From: JANYCO01 sp964437245
GTDB lineage: Bacteria; Bacteroidota; Bacteroidia; Cytophagales; Cytophagaceae
Direction: 5' to 3'
Assembly (NCBI GenBank): GCA_964437245.1
Contig: CAYTGJ010000002.1
Coordinates: 23,775-87,774, forward strand
DNA: 64,000 nt
Under the pieces are notes generated by a model, which searched no databases, had not been told where the DNA came from, and saw nothing but the letters and a program-made list of their open reading frames with translations. Each line of letters begins with the position of its first letter. Positions within the stretch are counted from its first letter, which is position 1. Below are positions 45,082 through 54,450 of this stretch, one piece after another. The translations under genes and the position numbers were made by a program.

Positions 45082-46590
45082 TTATACAGACAGGTGCTGC
45101 TTCTTAAAACGGCTGTTTTTAAGATAAAAGACAAGGAGAAGATAGGCTGCGGGGAAACATACTTTTACCAACTGATCCAACCAGAAATCACCGGTATTCA
45201 CCAACCCTGAAAGGGCTACCAGTACTCCTCCTCCTCCGATCAGTAAAAAGACCGCAAACAGGTCGTACGGGACAGGGAAATATTGATTGCCTTTCCAGTA
45301 ACTTATCAGCGCCATCAGTGCATAACATCCCAAGGTAGTGTAAGCAGCTCCCATATAGCCCAAGACCGGAATTAAAAGAACATTTCCGAACACCGTAAAA
45401 AGTGCTCCTCCTACCCCGATCCAGGTCCCCCAATAAGTTCGATCAGTGATCTTATACCAGATCGAAAGGTTATAATAGATCCCAAGAAACAGGTTGGCCA
45501 GCAACAGTACAGGAACAACCGCCAGCCCTGTTCTGAAAAGGTCTTTGCGCAGCAGAATCCCTCCGATCAGATCGGCGTATACACTGATCACCACAAACAT
45601 AAAACCGCAAACCACCACAAACCAGGTCATCACCCTGGCAAAAAGTGCCGGGGCATTTTTATCCTGGGCCTTTGAAAAAAAGAACGGATCGGCCGCATAG
45701 CGAAACGATTGGATGGCGAGCGTCATAAACATAGATAGCTTATAACAACCACCATAAATCCCGAGGACCACTTCTTTACTCAACCCTTCGTAAAAGCCTT
45801 CCGGCAACAAGGGCTTGAGCAGGATCCTGTCCAATACTTCATTCACCTGACCTGCCAGTCCCATCAGCATCAACGGATAGGCATATACCAGCATCGGCCG
45901 GAGTTTCTGCGGCTCCCAGCGGAAACGGAAATCTTTCAGTTGTTTCGACAACAGAAGCAGCATAGAAGCATTGGCCAGAAAATTTGAGATAAATACAAAC
46001 TCCACATCCCTGGACGAATGATAAAAACGGTTTACCAGATCCTGATACTGCACGAGGAACCGGGCCTCTGAAATACCTTTGCACAGCACCAGGAAGAACA
46101 GGTTAAACGCGATGTTCAATCCGATATTGGTCAGTTTTACAAAGGCAAAATAGCCGGCTTTATTTTCCTGGCGAAGCCTGGCAAAAGGAATTGCAGCGAT
46201 CGCATCGATCGCCATGATCAATGCCAGCCAGATAATATAATTGGTACGGTTGGGGTAGTTCAAAGCCGAAGCGATCTGCGGGGCGAAGAGGATAAAGCCT
46301 CCGGACAAGAGTGCCGCCAGCAATAATATAAACGTTTCGGAGCTTTGGAAAATTTCTTTCTCCTGGAGCTTGTCTTTATTGGCATACCGGAAATAGGTGG
46401 TTTCCATCCCAAACAGGTACACCACATTAAAGAACGCTACATAGGCATAAAGTTCTGTAAAAACGCCAAACTCTCCTACCAGCAGTACAGAGGTATAAAA
46501 AGGAACCAGCAGGAAATTCAATGCCCTTCCCAGCATGCTGCTAAGCCCGTATAAGGCTGTCTGGCCCGCAAGTTTTGTAAGGATGGACAT
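45082..46590 (-). CDS. Polysaccharide flippase-like membrane protein, copy 2
   Basis: The protein has 502 residues with about fourteen hydrophobic segments, beginning LAGQTALYGLSSMLGRALNFLLVPFY. That opening is shared with Wzx/MurJ-type exporters of the polysaccharide transport family, and the length is typical of the larger Wzx or MurJ-like group. It differs strongly from the flippase at 33893, so the two are not recent duplicates. Here it sits between dut and an enoyl-CoA hydratase, outside the fucose cassette. Its substrate could be a housekeeping lipid-linked sugar. Confidence 0.85.
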   Translation of the reverse strand: MSILTKLAGQTALYGLSSMLGRALNFLLVPFYTSVLLVGEFGVFTELYAYVAFFNVVYLFGMETTYFRYANKDKLQEKEIFQSSETFILLLAALLSGGFILFAPQIASALNYPNRTNYIIWLALIMAIDAIAAIPFARLRQENKAGYFAFVKLTNIGLNIAFNLFFLVLCKGISEARFLVQYQDLVNRFYHSSRDVEFVFISNFLANASMLLLLSKQLKDFRFRWEPQKLRPMLVYAYPLMLMGLAGQVNEVLDRILLKPLLPEGFYEGLSKEVVLGIYGGCYKLSMFMTLAIQSFRYAADPFFFSKAQDKNAPALFARVMTWFVVVCGFMFVVISVYADLIGGILLRKDLFRTGLAVVPVLLLANLFLGIYYNLSIWYKITDRTYWGTWIGVGGALFTVFGNVLLIPVLGYMGAAYTTLGCYALMALISYWKGNQYFPVPYDLFAVFLLIGGGGVLVALSGLVNTGDFWLDQLVKVCFPAAYLLLVFYLKNSRFKKQHLSV

Positions 46591-46690
46591 GATCTTGATT
46601 TAAACGTATATGAATCTTGTGTATATTCTGGCGATCTGTATTGAATGCTTCTCCCGGCAAACAATCTTGATCGGCCAAAAGAGCGGAGGG

Positions 46691-47473
46691 TTATTTCCCT
46701 TTAAAAACAGGTTTTCTTTTTTCCAGAAAAGCATTGGTTCCCTCCCGGAAATCTTCTGTTTTTGCACAGATGGCAAACGAGTTTGCCTCTACTTCATACC
46801 CGTCTTTTGTTTCATTATAAACGGCATTGACACATTCTACGGTTTGAGCGATCGCTAGCGGAGCCCGCTGTATGATCTTATGAAGGATCGACTCGCATTT
46901 TGCAAGAAGTTCGGATTGGGGTACCACATAGTTGACCAGGCCGATCTGGAGAGCATGCTCTGCAGTGATCATATCGCCGGTCATGATCATTTCAAATGCT
47001 TTTCCTTTTCCTACCAGCAGCGTCAGACGCTGTGTTCCTCCATACCCGGGAAGGATTCCCAGGGTCACTTCCGGCAGTCCTAGTTTCGCATTGTCGCTGG
47101 CTACACGCATATGACAAGCAAGAGCCAGTTCACATCCTCCGCCAAGCGCAAAACCATTCACCGCCGCGATCACCGGCTTAGGACTTTTTTCAAGCAGGCT
47201 GAAGGTATCCTGCCCGTTCTCCGCCACTTTCCGGGAATTAATATCATTCAACTGTGTAAACTCTGAAATATCTGCACCTGCTACAAATGCCTTCTCTCCC
47301 TCGCCCGTCACAATGATCGCTTTTACTTCATCATTTTCATACGCATCCAGGATAATATATTTCAGCTCGTCCAGTGTCTGAAAATTCAAGGCGTTTAACT
47401 TGTCTGGACGGTTTACAGTAAGGTATAAAATATTATTTTTTATATCCAGTTTAAAATTTTTGTAAGAAGACAT
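46691..47473 (-). CDS. Enoyl-CoA hydratase/isomerase family protein
   Basis: The protein has 260 residues of the crotonase fold: GEKAFVAGADISEF for the first oxyanion loop, GFALGGGCELALAC with the first catalytic Glu, and LPEVTLGILPGYGGTQRL with the second. Both glutamates are present, so hydration of an enoyl-CoA is likely, not just isomerisation. It belongs to fatty-acid beta-oxidation or an acyl-CoA pathway. Its ATG lies 15 bases after the rhomboid gene's stop, so the two may share a transcript. Confidence 0.92.
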   Translation of the reverse strand: MSSYKNFKLDIKNNILYLTVNRPDKLNALNFQTLDELKYIILDAYENDEVKAIIVTGEGEKAFVAGADISEFTQLNDINSRKVAENGQDTFSLLEKSPKPVIAAVNGFALGGGCELALACHMRVASDNAKLGLPEVTLGILPGYGGTQRLTLLVGKGKAFEMIMTGDMITAEHALQIGLVNYVVPQSELLAKCESILHKIIQRAPLAIAQTVECVNAVYNETKDGYEVEANSFAICAKTEDFREGTNAFLEKRKPVFKGK

Positions 47474-47488
47474 AAGGCAATAGTAGTT

Positions 47489-48373
47489 TTATTTCTGACT
47501 TGCTTTAAATAATTTTTGTTTCTCCTCTTTCGTAAGACTTTCATACCCGGAGCGGGAAATTTTATCTAATATTTCATCAATTTCTTTCTGATCCGGGATG
47601 TTGCTGCTGGAATAGGTTGAACCACTCTTTTTATTCCGGTACGTCACTTTTATCGGAGACCGTTTCTGAAACAGTCCTCCCATCCATCCGGTGAAACGGC
47701 TCAACGGCCGGCCAAGGTCGGTACCATTCTGCAGAAGCTTTATGAAAACAAATCCATACACAGCTCCTCCGATATGAGCGATGTTTCCTCCGGCATTCGA
47801 ACCGGCAGTACCAATAAACGAAAGAAATACATAGATCAGTACGATATACTTGATCCTGACAGGACCAATAAGGATGAGGTTGAACTGGTAATTAGGTACA
47901 AGTGTAGCAGCCGCTACAGACATCGCATAAACAGCGCCCGAAGCTCCAAGGCCGGGAACATGTTTGTTTGCGAAATAAGGGATCGTATTGTAAAGTAACA
48001 AAATGCTCAGCGAGGCTACCAATCCTCCGAGTATATAAATAGAGAATACTCTCTTATGACCAAGCATCTCTTCAATAACCCTTCCGAAATAATACAACCC
48101 AAGCATATTCCAGAAAATATGTCCTAAATCTTCGTGCGAAAAATAAGAAGTAATCAGGGTCCAAGGCCTGGAAAGCGCCACACTCCAATGCGAGTTCATC
48201 GTAAATACATATTCCAGCAGAAACTTATTAATAGGGAGTGGAGAAACTCTCTGGATAAACCATGCGATATTCAACACCAAAAAAACTGCAATATTAATAA
48301 GGATAATAATCATCAGGGTATTCCCCTGTTTCTGGAACTGGTACTTGATATCGTCTTTTATACTTCCAAACAT
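47489..48373 (-). CDS. Rhomboid-family intramembrane serine protease, copy 1
   Basis: The protein has 294 residues and six to seven hydrophobic segments. The catalytic dyad is visible: Ser in LGASGAVYAM and His in IAHIGGAVYGF. The first-helix HIFWNMLGLYYFG segment also fits rhomboids. A basic, Ser/Thr-rich C-terminal tail follows from about residue 235. It lies 4 bases downstream of a second rhomboid gene and near mutL, an arrangement common in Bacteroidota. The substrates are unknown. Confidence 0.92.
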   Translation of the reverse strand: MFGSIKDDIKYQFQKQGNTLMIIILINIAVFLVLNIAWFIQRVSPLPINKFLLEYVFTMNSHWSVALSRPWTLITSYFSHEDLGHIFWNMLGLYYFGRVIEEMLGHKRVFSIYILGGLVASLSILLLYNTIPYFANKHVPGLGASGAVYAMSVAAATLVPNYQFNLILIGPVRIKYIVLIYVFLSFIGTAGSNAGGNIAHIGGAVYGFVFIKLLQNGTDLGRPLSRFTGWMGGLFQKRSPIKVTYRNKKSGSTYSSSNIPDQKEIDEILDKISRSGYESLTKEEKQKLFKASQK

Positions 48374-48377
48374 ACCT

Positions 48378-49181
48378 CTAATAAAACGTATTTCGTTGTT
48401 TTTGCCAATATTTTATAAGAATAAAACCAAATAACGCGCCCCCTAAATGAGCAAAATGCGCTATGGAATCACCTTTAAACCTGGCAGCCCCTAAAAACAG
48501 CTCAAGACCGGCATAGATCAGCACAAAGTATTTGGCTTTGATAGGGAACGGAAAAAATAACAACATAAGTTCTGTATTAGGGAATAAAAGCCCGAAGGCC
48601 ATCAGCAAACCAAAAATAGCACCAGAGGCTCCTCCCATCACCTGTACATTTTTCAGGTCACGGCTGAGTTGCTTTACATTCTCTGTCGCATAACGGATAT
48701 TAGCCTCACTGGAAGGATTTTTTTCGTATTCTTCGATAAAATTATTTTGCTGAAAAAAATTTTCCACTTCACTTCTGTCAGTGGCTCTGACGAAAGAAAT
48801 AAAATATTCCGGGGATGGCTCCGACAAATAGACGGCTTTGGCTTCTTCCATTTTCCGGAATTCCAGGTAATTCACTCCGCTGTTGAGCAGCGCAGCACCC
48901 AGTGCGCAAAAAACATAATAGAACAGAAATCTTTTTCCGCCCCACAACCGCTCCAGGACCGGACCAAAAGAGATCAATCCAAACATATTAAACAGCAGGT
49001 GCATAAATGTCCAGTGCAGAAAAAAATGAGTCAGGATCTGATACGGCTGGAATAACTCGGATTGAAAATACCTTAATCCTAAATATTCGCCTATTGGCTG
49101 TCCACTCAGTGCGCCTATGATAAAGACGGCGACGTTAATAATAACCAGTATCTTTACAACCGGCGTAAGTTTCATATTCAT
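48378..49181 (-). CDS. Rhomboid-family intramembrane serine protease, copy 2
   Basis: The protein has 267 residues with about six hydrophobic segments. The catalytic Ser lies in MGGASGAIFGLL and the His in IAHFAHLGGALFGF. HLLFNMFGLISFG corresponds to the helix-2 motif. A soluble insertion (about 93-155) sits between helices. It has no long C-terminal tail, unlike copy 1, and diverges from it, so the two are ancient paralogues. It follows mutL by 15 bases. Confidence 0.92.
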   Translation of the reverse strand: MNMKLTPVVKILVIINVAVFIIGALSGQPIGEYLGLRYFQSELFQPYQILTHFFLHWTFMHLLFNMFGLISFGPVLERLWGGKRFLFYYVFCALGAALLNSGVNYLEFRKMEEAKAVYLSEPSPEYFISFVRATDRSEVENFFQQNNFIEEYEKNPSSEANIRYATENVKQLSRDLKNVQVMGGASGAIFGLLMAFGLLFPNTELMLLFFPFPIKAKYFVLIYAGLELFLGAARFKGDSIAHFAHLGGALFGFILIKYWQKQRNTFY

Positions 49182-49196
49182 ATTTTACTGTTACAG

Positions 49197-51044
49197 CTAC
49201 TCTGTCTTGTGAAACATGGCTGCTATTTTTTCCATTGACATCAGTACCAGTGTAAGGTTCCCATTAGGTGCGTAAGTAGGCATCTTACAGGCAAACAACT
49301 GGTCGATCAGGGCATTCATTTCCATCAGGGTAAGTTTCGTACCGGGACGAATGGCCGAACGTTTGGCCAGTGAGCGGGCCAGGTTCTCCTTTCTTTCCAG
49401 CTTCAGCTCAGCCTGGTTCTGTTTGTACTGCTCGATCAGACTTTCTAAAAGATTTTTTTCATTTACATTCGGAATATCCGCCGGAATACCGTTGACAACG
49501 ATCGTATTTTTACCAAAAATATTATACACGAATCCAAGGGCTTTGATCTCTTCCTCCATTTCCATCAACAGCGTAAAGTCATTCGGACTTAATTCGATCG
49601 ACTGGGGAAACAGGAATTGCTGGGAAGCTCCGAATTTATTCTGAAGCATGTTCAGGTACTTTTCATACTGGATCCTCTCATGCGCGGCCTGCTGATCGAT
49701 CAGCGCCATACCTGATTTTATCTGAGTCACTATGTATTTGTTGTGCAACTGAAACGTTGTGGTATTGTCTGAATAAAGCATATCTTTATCCAGTCCGTTA
49801 TGATCTTCAGTGCTGTTGATCTTGCTGCCCAGAGTGAGTACTGTCATTTCTTCGTATTGCTTTAGTTTCTCTAAATTTTCCTTATTTTCAAACCCCTTAT
49901 ATAACGATTCCCAATGCTGGTTGGTTTCGTTATTAGGGCGTGGTGTATAACTTATCTGTTTTCCACTAAAATCTCTATCTTCAAAATCCGTACCTCTTTG
50001 GTTCGGCGGGACATTAAAATTTATATCCAATTCATAATCAATACTTGGCGCAATATTATGTGTAGCCAGTGCCTTTTTGACAGCAGCCCTTACCATGGCA
50101 TACACCGTCTTTTCGTCATCAAATTTGATCTCTGTTTTGGTTGGATGTACGTTGATATCTATTTTTTTAGGATCTATCTCTATAAACAATACATAGAATG
50201 GAAAGGAATCATCACCGATGAGTTTATCATAGGCAAACATAACGGCATGATTGAGATAGCTGCTTTTTATATAGCGGTTATTCACAAAAAAGAATTGTTC
50301 TCCTCTTGATTTTTTTGCGAACTCTGGTTTTCCTACGAATCCCTGTATGTTTACAAAATCTGTTTCTTCTTTGCAGGAGATCAGTTGTTCGCGATATCCT
50401 TTTCCAAAAAGATCAACGATCCGCTGTGCCAGATTATCCGCACGCAGCGTATAGGTTTCCAGGTCATTCTGATAGAATGAAAAATCTATTTCCGGATGTG
50501 CCAGAGCCACCCGCTGAAACTCGTCCAGGATATGTCTTAGTTCTACCGGGTTGGATTTCAGAAAATTTCTTCGTGCAGGGACGTTGTAAAAAAGATTTTT
50601 CACAGCAATGGAAGTCCCTTTTTCACAGGCTGCCGATTCCTGCAGTTTCACTTCCGACCCTTCTACTTTCAATAGTGTACCCAGTTCGTCCCCCGCTTTT
50701 TTTGTCTTCATTTCCACCTGTGCTACTGCGGCAATGGAGGCCATCGCTTCTCCGCGAAAGCCAAATGTCCTGATATTAAAAAGATCGTCCGACTGCCGGA
50801 TCTTGGAGGTAGCATGTCTTTCAAACGACATACGCGCATCGGTTGCTGACATCCCGATCCCGTTATCGATCACCTGGATCAATTGCTTTCCCGCTTCTTT
50901 GACGATCAAACGTATTTTGGTACTTCCGGCATCAATGGAGTTTTCGAGCAATTCCTTCACGGCAGAAGCTGGACGTTGTACAACTTCTCCGGCTGCAATC
51001 TGGTTGGCAATCGAATCGGGTAATAATCTGATGATATCGGACAT
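49197..51044 (-). CDS. mutL: DNA mismatch repair protein MutL
   Basis: The protein has 615 residues. The N-terminal GHKL ATPase has ELLENSIDAGS, DNGIGM and GFRGEAMASIAAV, followed by the transducer domain and a dimerisation domain after about 430. The endonuclease motif DQHA-x2-E-x4-E is present as DQQAAHERIQYE at 450-461, with Gln for His, and the CPHGRP region reads APNGNL. Whether nicking activity is kept is therefore uncertain. The gene begins the mutL-rhomboid-rhomboid-crotonase series on the minus strand. Confidence 0.95.
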   Translation of the reverse strand: MSDIIRLLPDSIANQIAAGEVVQRPASAVKELLENSIDAGSTKIRLIVKEAGKQLIQVIDNGIGMSATDARMSFERHATSKIRQSDDLFNIRTFGFRGEAMASIAAVAQVEMKTKKAGDELGTLLKVEGSEVKLQESAACEKGTSIAVKNLFYNVPARRNFLKSNPVELRHILDEFQRVALAHPEIDFSFYQNDLETYTLRADNLAQRIVDLFGKGYREQLISCKEETDFVNIQGFVGKPEFAKKSRGEQFFFVNNRYIKSSYLNHAVMFAYDKLIGDDSFPFYVLFIEIDPKKIDINVHPTKTEIKFDDEKTVYAMVRAAVKKALATHNIAPSIDYELDINFNVPPNQRGTDFEDRDFSGKQISYTPRPNNETNQHWESLYKGFENKENLEKLKQYEEMTVLTLGSKINSTEDHNGLDKDMLYSDNTTTFQLHNKYIVTQIKSGMALIDQQAAHERIQYEKYLNMLQNKFGASQQFLFPQSIELSPNDFTLLMEMEEEIKALGFVYNIFGKNTIVVNGIPADIPNVNEKNLLESLIEQYKQNQAELKLERKENLARSLAKRSAIRPGTKLTLMEMNALIDQLFACKMPTYAPNGNLTLVLMSMEKIAAMFHKTE

Positions 51045-51274
51045 TGAAAAGGATATTAGTTAATGCTTCCAGTATAAAAAGTGACGCACAATTCTATAAA
51101 TCTTATTATTTTCAAGAATTACAAGTTAAAATACGCACGTTGCAAATCCGTGCATATACGAGTGCTGCGCTTTCTATTTTTACAAAATTAAAAATTACAG
51201 GTCACTATCCTCATGAAAGTTATTTTATAAATTTCTGTGGGAAACTATTTTTCTCCCAAATAAGTTAATTTCTT

Positions 51275-51282
51275 TATATTTG
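51275..51282 (+). promoter_or_regulatory. Candidate -7 promoter element of the GH3/beta-lactamase gene
   Basis: TATATTTG matches TAnnTTTG and lies about 24 bases before the GTG start. A T-rich stretch sits at about -33 but a clean TTTG is not present. Confidence 0.45.
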
Positions 51283-51305
51283 AATGCCGTATAATCAATA
51301 ATTTA

Positions 51306-54284
51306 GTGCTTATAATCCATAATAAATACAAAAAATTATCGCTCGTTTTAAGCCTGTTTTTTTTGCCGGTACTTTTGGTTCTATTGCTTTCCTGGAACAA
51401 TCCTCCCTCGCAGAAAAAAAACCAGACTCAGGACCAGTGGGTCGACAGTGTTTTGCAATCCATGAGCATGGAACAACGCATCGGGCAGCTTTTTATGGTG
51501 GCTGCTTACTCCAATAAAACAGACAAACATACCAAAGCGATCGAAACCCTCATTACCAAACAGAATATAGGAGGGCTTATTTTCTTTCAGGGCGGTCCGG
51601 TACGTCAGGCAACCCTTACCAATTACTATCAGTCAAAATCAAAAGTACCGCTGATGATCGCCATGGATGCTGAATGGGGGCTCAATATGAGGCTTGACAG
51701 CACAATGGCTTTCCCAAAGCAAATGACCCTGGGAGCAATCCAGGACAATCATCAGATCTACCTGATGGGAAAAGAAGTCGCGCGCCAATGCAGACGGTTA
51801 GGAGTACATATCAATTTTGCCCCTTCGGTAGACATCAACAGCAACTCTAACAATCCGGTGATCGGCGTCCGTTCGTTTGGAGAAAGCAAGTATAATGTTT
51901 CGGAAAAAGGGATTGCCTACATGAAAGGAATGCAGGATCACTTTGTGATGGCAACAGCCAAACATTTTCCCGGACACGGAGATACCGAAACGGATTCCCA
52001 CCTGTCGCTTCCGGTTATCCATCATGACCAGAAAAGGCTGGAAGAAACCGAACTGTACCCATTCCGCCGGCTGATCCAGGACAGTGTGATGAGCATTATG
52101 GTGGCCCACATCCATATTCCGGCACTGGACAACCGGGAAAACATGGCCACTACACTCTCCAAAGCCGTTGTCACCGATCTGCTGAAAACGCAGATGAAAT
52201 TCAAGGGGCTGGTCTTCACGGATGCGCTCAATATGAAAGGCGTCAGTAGTTTTTACAAACCTGGCGAAGTAGATCTGAAAGCATTGCTGGCCGGAAATGA
52301 TGTATTACTGTATGCCGAAGACGTTCCTACGGCAATAGAAAAGATTCAGAAAGCCATCCGTAAAAATGATATCACGGAAGACGAACTTAATGAAAAAGTA
52401 AAAAAAATACTCCGGGTAAAATACTGGCTGGGGCTAAATGATTACAAAGCCATCGAAACAAAAAATCTGTACGAGGACCTCAATAGTTCGAAAGCAAAAT
52501 CCCTGCAACTTGATCTGTATGCAAAAGCGCTGACCGTAATACACAACAGGAAAAACCTACTCCCTTTACGCGTCCTGGACACGGCAACTTTTGCTTCCAT
52601 TGCGATCGGACTCGACAGCGGTAATAGTTTTCAGAATATGCTCAGCAACTATGCTCCGTTTGATCATTACACGGCGGGCAAAAATGCTGAAGAGGCCAGA
52701 TTTGAAGAGCTGCTGGTCAAGTTAAAAAGTTACAGTGTGGTGGTCATTGGCTTGCACAACACCAATTTATTTAACAATAAAAATTTCGGCATTTCGGAAA
52801 ACGCCAAAAAATTCATCGCCAAACTTCAGAGCCAGAACACTACTGTGCTTTCTGTATTCGGCAATCCATACAGCCTGCGTTTTTTTACCGACGTTCCGGT
52901 ACTGATCTGTGCGTACGAAGACAACGACATTACCCAGAAACTTGTTCCGCAACTCATCTTTGGAGGAATCACCGCCAACGGAAAAATACCGGTCACTGCA
53001 CATCCCAAAATCCCCCTGGGCAAAGGAATTGAGCTGCAAAGCGATGTCAAGCGAGTGGGCTATGCNNNNNNNNNNAACGTAAGGATAGACAGCCGTACAC
53101 TTTCCAATGTAGACAGTATCTGTATCAAAGCAATCCATGAAGGAGCCACTCCTGGCTGCCAGGTACTGATCGCCAAAGAGGGAAAGATTATCTTTGACAA
53201 AAGCTACGGATCCTTGTCCTATACCGAACCTTTCCTGAATCCGGTATTACCCTCTACCTTATACGATATTGCTTCCATCACCAAGGTGGCAGGGACACTT
53301 CAGGCCTTCATGTTTCTGACCGAACGCGGCCTGATTGATCTCGATAAAAAAGCGTCCCACTATCTGCCCGAGCTGATCGGGACCAATAAGGAAGATCTTC
53401 TTTTGCGCGACATCCTTACCCATCAGGCAGGACTTACTCCTTTTATCCCGCATTGGAAAAAAACAGTGGACACTGCCGGATTCGATACTCTTTACTACAG
53501 CAAGGTGCGGTCTGCCCGGTTCCCACACGAAGTAATTCCGGGACTGTATGCGACTGCTGCCATTGAGGATTCGCTCTGGAAATGGACCGTGGAGTCGAAA
53601 CTGATCCGCAAAGAGCCGGAAGTATACGACCGGCGATCCAAGAAGAAAAGGCAGCAACATAAAGAGAAAGCCTATGTATACAGCGATCTGGGTTTTTACA
53701 TTGCTAAAAGGATCGTTGAAAAACTACTCAACCAGAGTGTGGATGAGTTTATGGAAGATAATTTCTATGTTCCGCTGGGGCTTCAGCATATGATGTATAA
53801 ACCGCTGGAGCATGGTATACCTTCCAGTAGGATCGCTCCCACAGAAGATGATAAATTTTTCAGAAAAAGCATGATCAGGGGCAATGTACATGACCAGGGT
53901 GCAGCCATGCTCGGAGGAGTAGGCGGGCATGCGGGTATCTTCAGCAATGCTCATTCTCTGGGTGTTTTGATGCAAATGAATCTTCAGAATGGTTACTATG
54001 GAGGATCCCGCTATCTGCTCCCGGAAACCGTTTCCTCTTTTNNNNNNNNNNAACCCGAAGGCGCCGGCCAGGGACCTACTTCCTACTATGCATCGTCCAA
54101 TAGTTATGGACATACCGGGTTTACCGGTACCTGTGCCTGGGTAGACCCGGATCAGCAGCTTGTCTATATATTTCTATCCAACAGGATTCATACAGATGCA
54201 GCAAATGGCAAGCTTGTACGGTTGGGAGTACGTACCTCCATACAGGATGTAATTTATAAAGCCATATTGAACTATAAAGAATAA
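51306..54284 (+). CDS. Glycoside hydrolase family 3 - beta-lactamase-like fusion (two assembly gaps inside)
   Basis: The fusion has about 992 residues. It starts at GTG (51306) with a signal/anchor (KLSLVLSLFFLPVLLVLLLSW). The GH3 domain has KHFPGHGDTETDSHLSLP near 219-236 and the nucleophile Asp in FTDALNMKG near 305. A serine beta-lactamase-like domain follows: SITK (SxxK) near 657, YSDL as the YxN-type motif and HTGFTG near the end. Such fusions occur in Bacteroidota and are thought to handle muropeptides in the periplasm. Runs of ten N at 53066-53075 and 54042-54051 fall inside; the second appears to hide about 20 more residues. Confidence 0.9.
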   Translation: MLIIHNKYKKLSLVLSLFFLPVLLVLLLSWNNPPSQKKNQTQDQWVDSVLQSMSMEQRIGQLFMVAAYSNKTDKHTKAIETLITKQNIGGLIFFQGGPVRQATLTNYYQSKSKVPLMIAMDAEWGLNMRLDSTMAFPKQMTLGAIQDNHQIYLMGKEVARQCRRLGVHINFAPSVDINSNSNNPVIGVRSFGESKYNVSEKGIAYMKGMQDHFVMATAKHFPGHGDTETDSHLSLPVIHHDQKRLEETELYPFRRLIQDSVMSIMVAHIHIPALDNRENMATTLSKAVVTDLLKTQMKFKGLVFTDALNMKGVSSFYKPGEVDLKALLAGNDVLLYAEDVPTAIEKIQKAIRKNDITEDELNEKVKKILRVKYWLGLNDYKAIETKNLYEDLNSSKAKSLQLDLYAKALTVIHNRKNLLPLRVLDTATFASIAIGLDSGNSFQNMLSNYAPFDHYTAGKNAEEARFEELLVKLKSYSVVVIGLHNTNLFNNKNFGISENAKKFIAKLQSQNTTVLSVFGNPYSLRFFTDVPVLICAYEDNDITQKLVPQLIFGGITANGKIPVTAHPKIPLGKGIELQSDVKRVGYXXXXNVRIDSRTLSNVDSICIKAIHEGATPGCQVLIAKEGKIIFDKSYGSLSYTEPFLNPVLPSTLYDIASITKVAGTLQAFMFLTERGLIDLDKKASHYLPELIGTNKEDLLLRDILTHQAGLTPFIPHWKKTVDTAGFDTLYYSKVRSARFPHEVIPGLYATAAIEDSLWKWTVESKLIRKEPEVYDRRSKKKRQQHKEKAYVYSDLGFYIAKRIVEKLLNQSVDEFMEDNFYVPLGLQHMMYKPLEHGIPSSRIAPTEDDKFFRKSMIRGNVHDQGAAMLGGVGGHAGIFSNAHSLGVLMQMNLQNGYYGGSRYLLPETVSSFXXXXPEGAGQGPTSYYASSNSYGHTGFTGTCAWVDPDQQLVYIFLSNRIHTDAANGKLVRLGVRTSIQDVIYKAILNYKE
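53066..53075. other. Assembly gap 1 in the GH3/beta-lactamase gene
   Basis: Ten N between the GH3 and beta-lactamase domains. The flanking frame continues across it, and the missing residues (after GY) match the length expected from relatives. Confidence 0.8.
54042..54051. other. Assembly gap 2 in the GH3/beta-lactamase gene
   Basis: Ten N between ETVSSF and PEGAGQGPTS. Relatives have about 20-30 residues (a TTRQ to GFD segment) here, so the real sequence is longer than the placeholder. Confidence 0.7.
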
Positions 54285-54450
54285 TTTTTGTTTAGGAGGT
54301 TGGAGCCTGATGATCAGAGAGTATGTCATTTTCAACTTTTAACCTCCGGAATCTTGTATTCACAGATTGCTAATAACTAAATTACTAAAAATCAAGGAGG
54401 TTTTTATTGAAGACAAACTCCATCATGGTCCAAAATTAAAATCATATTAA

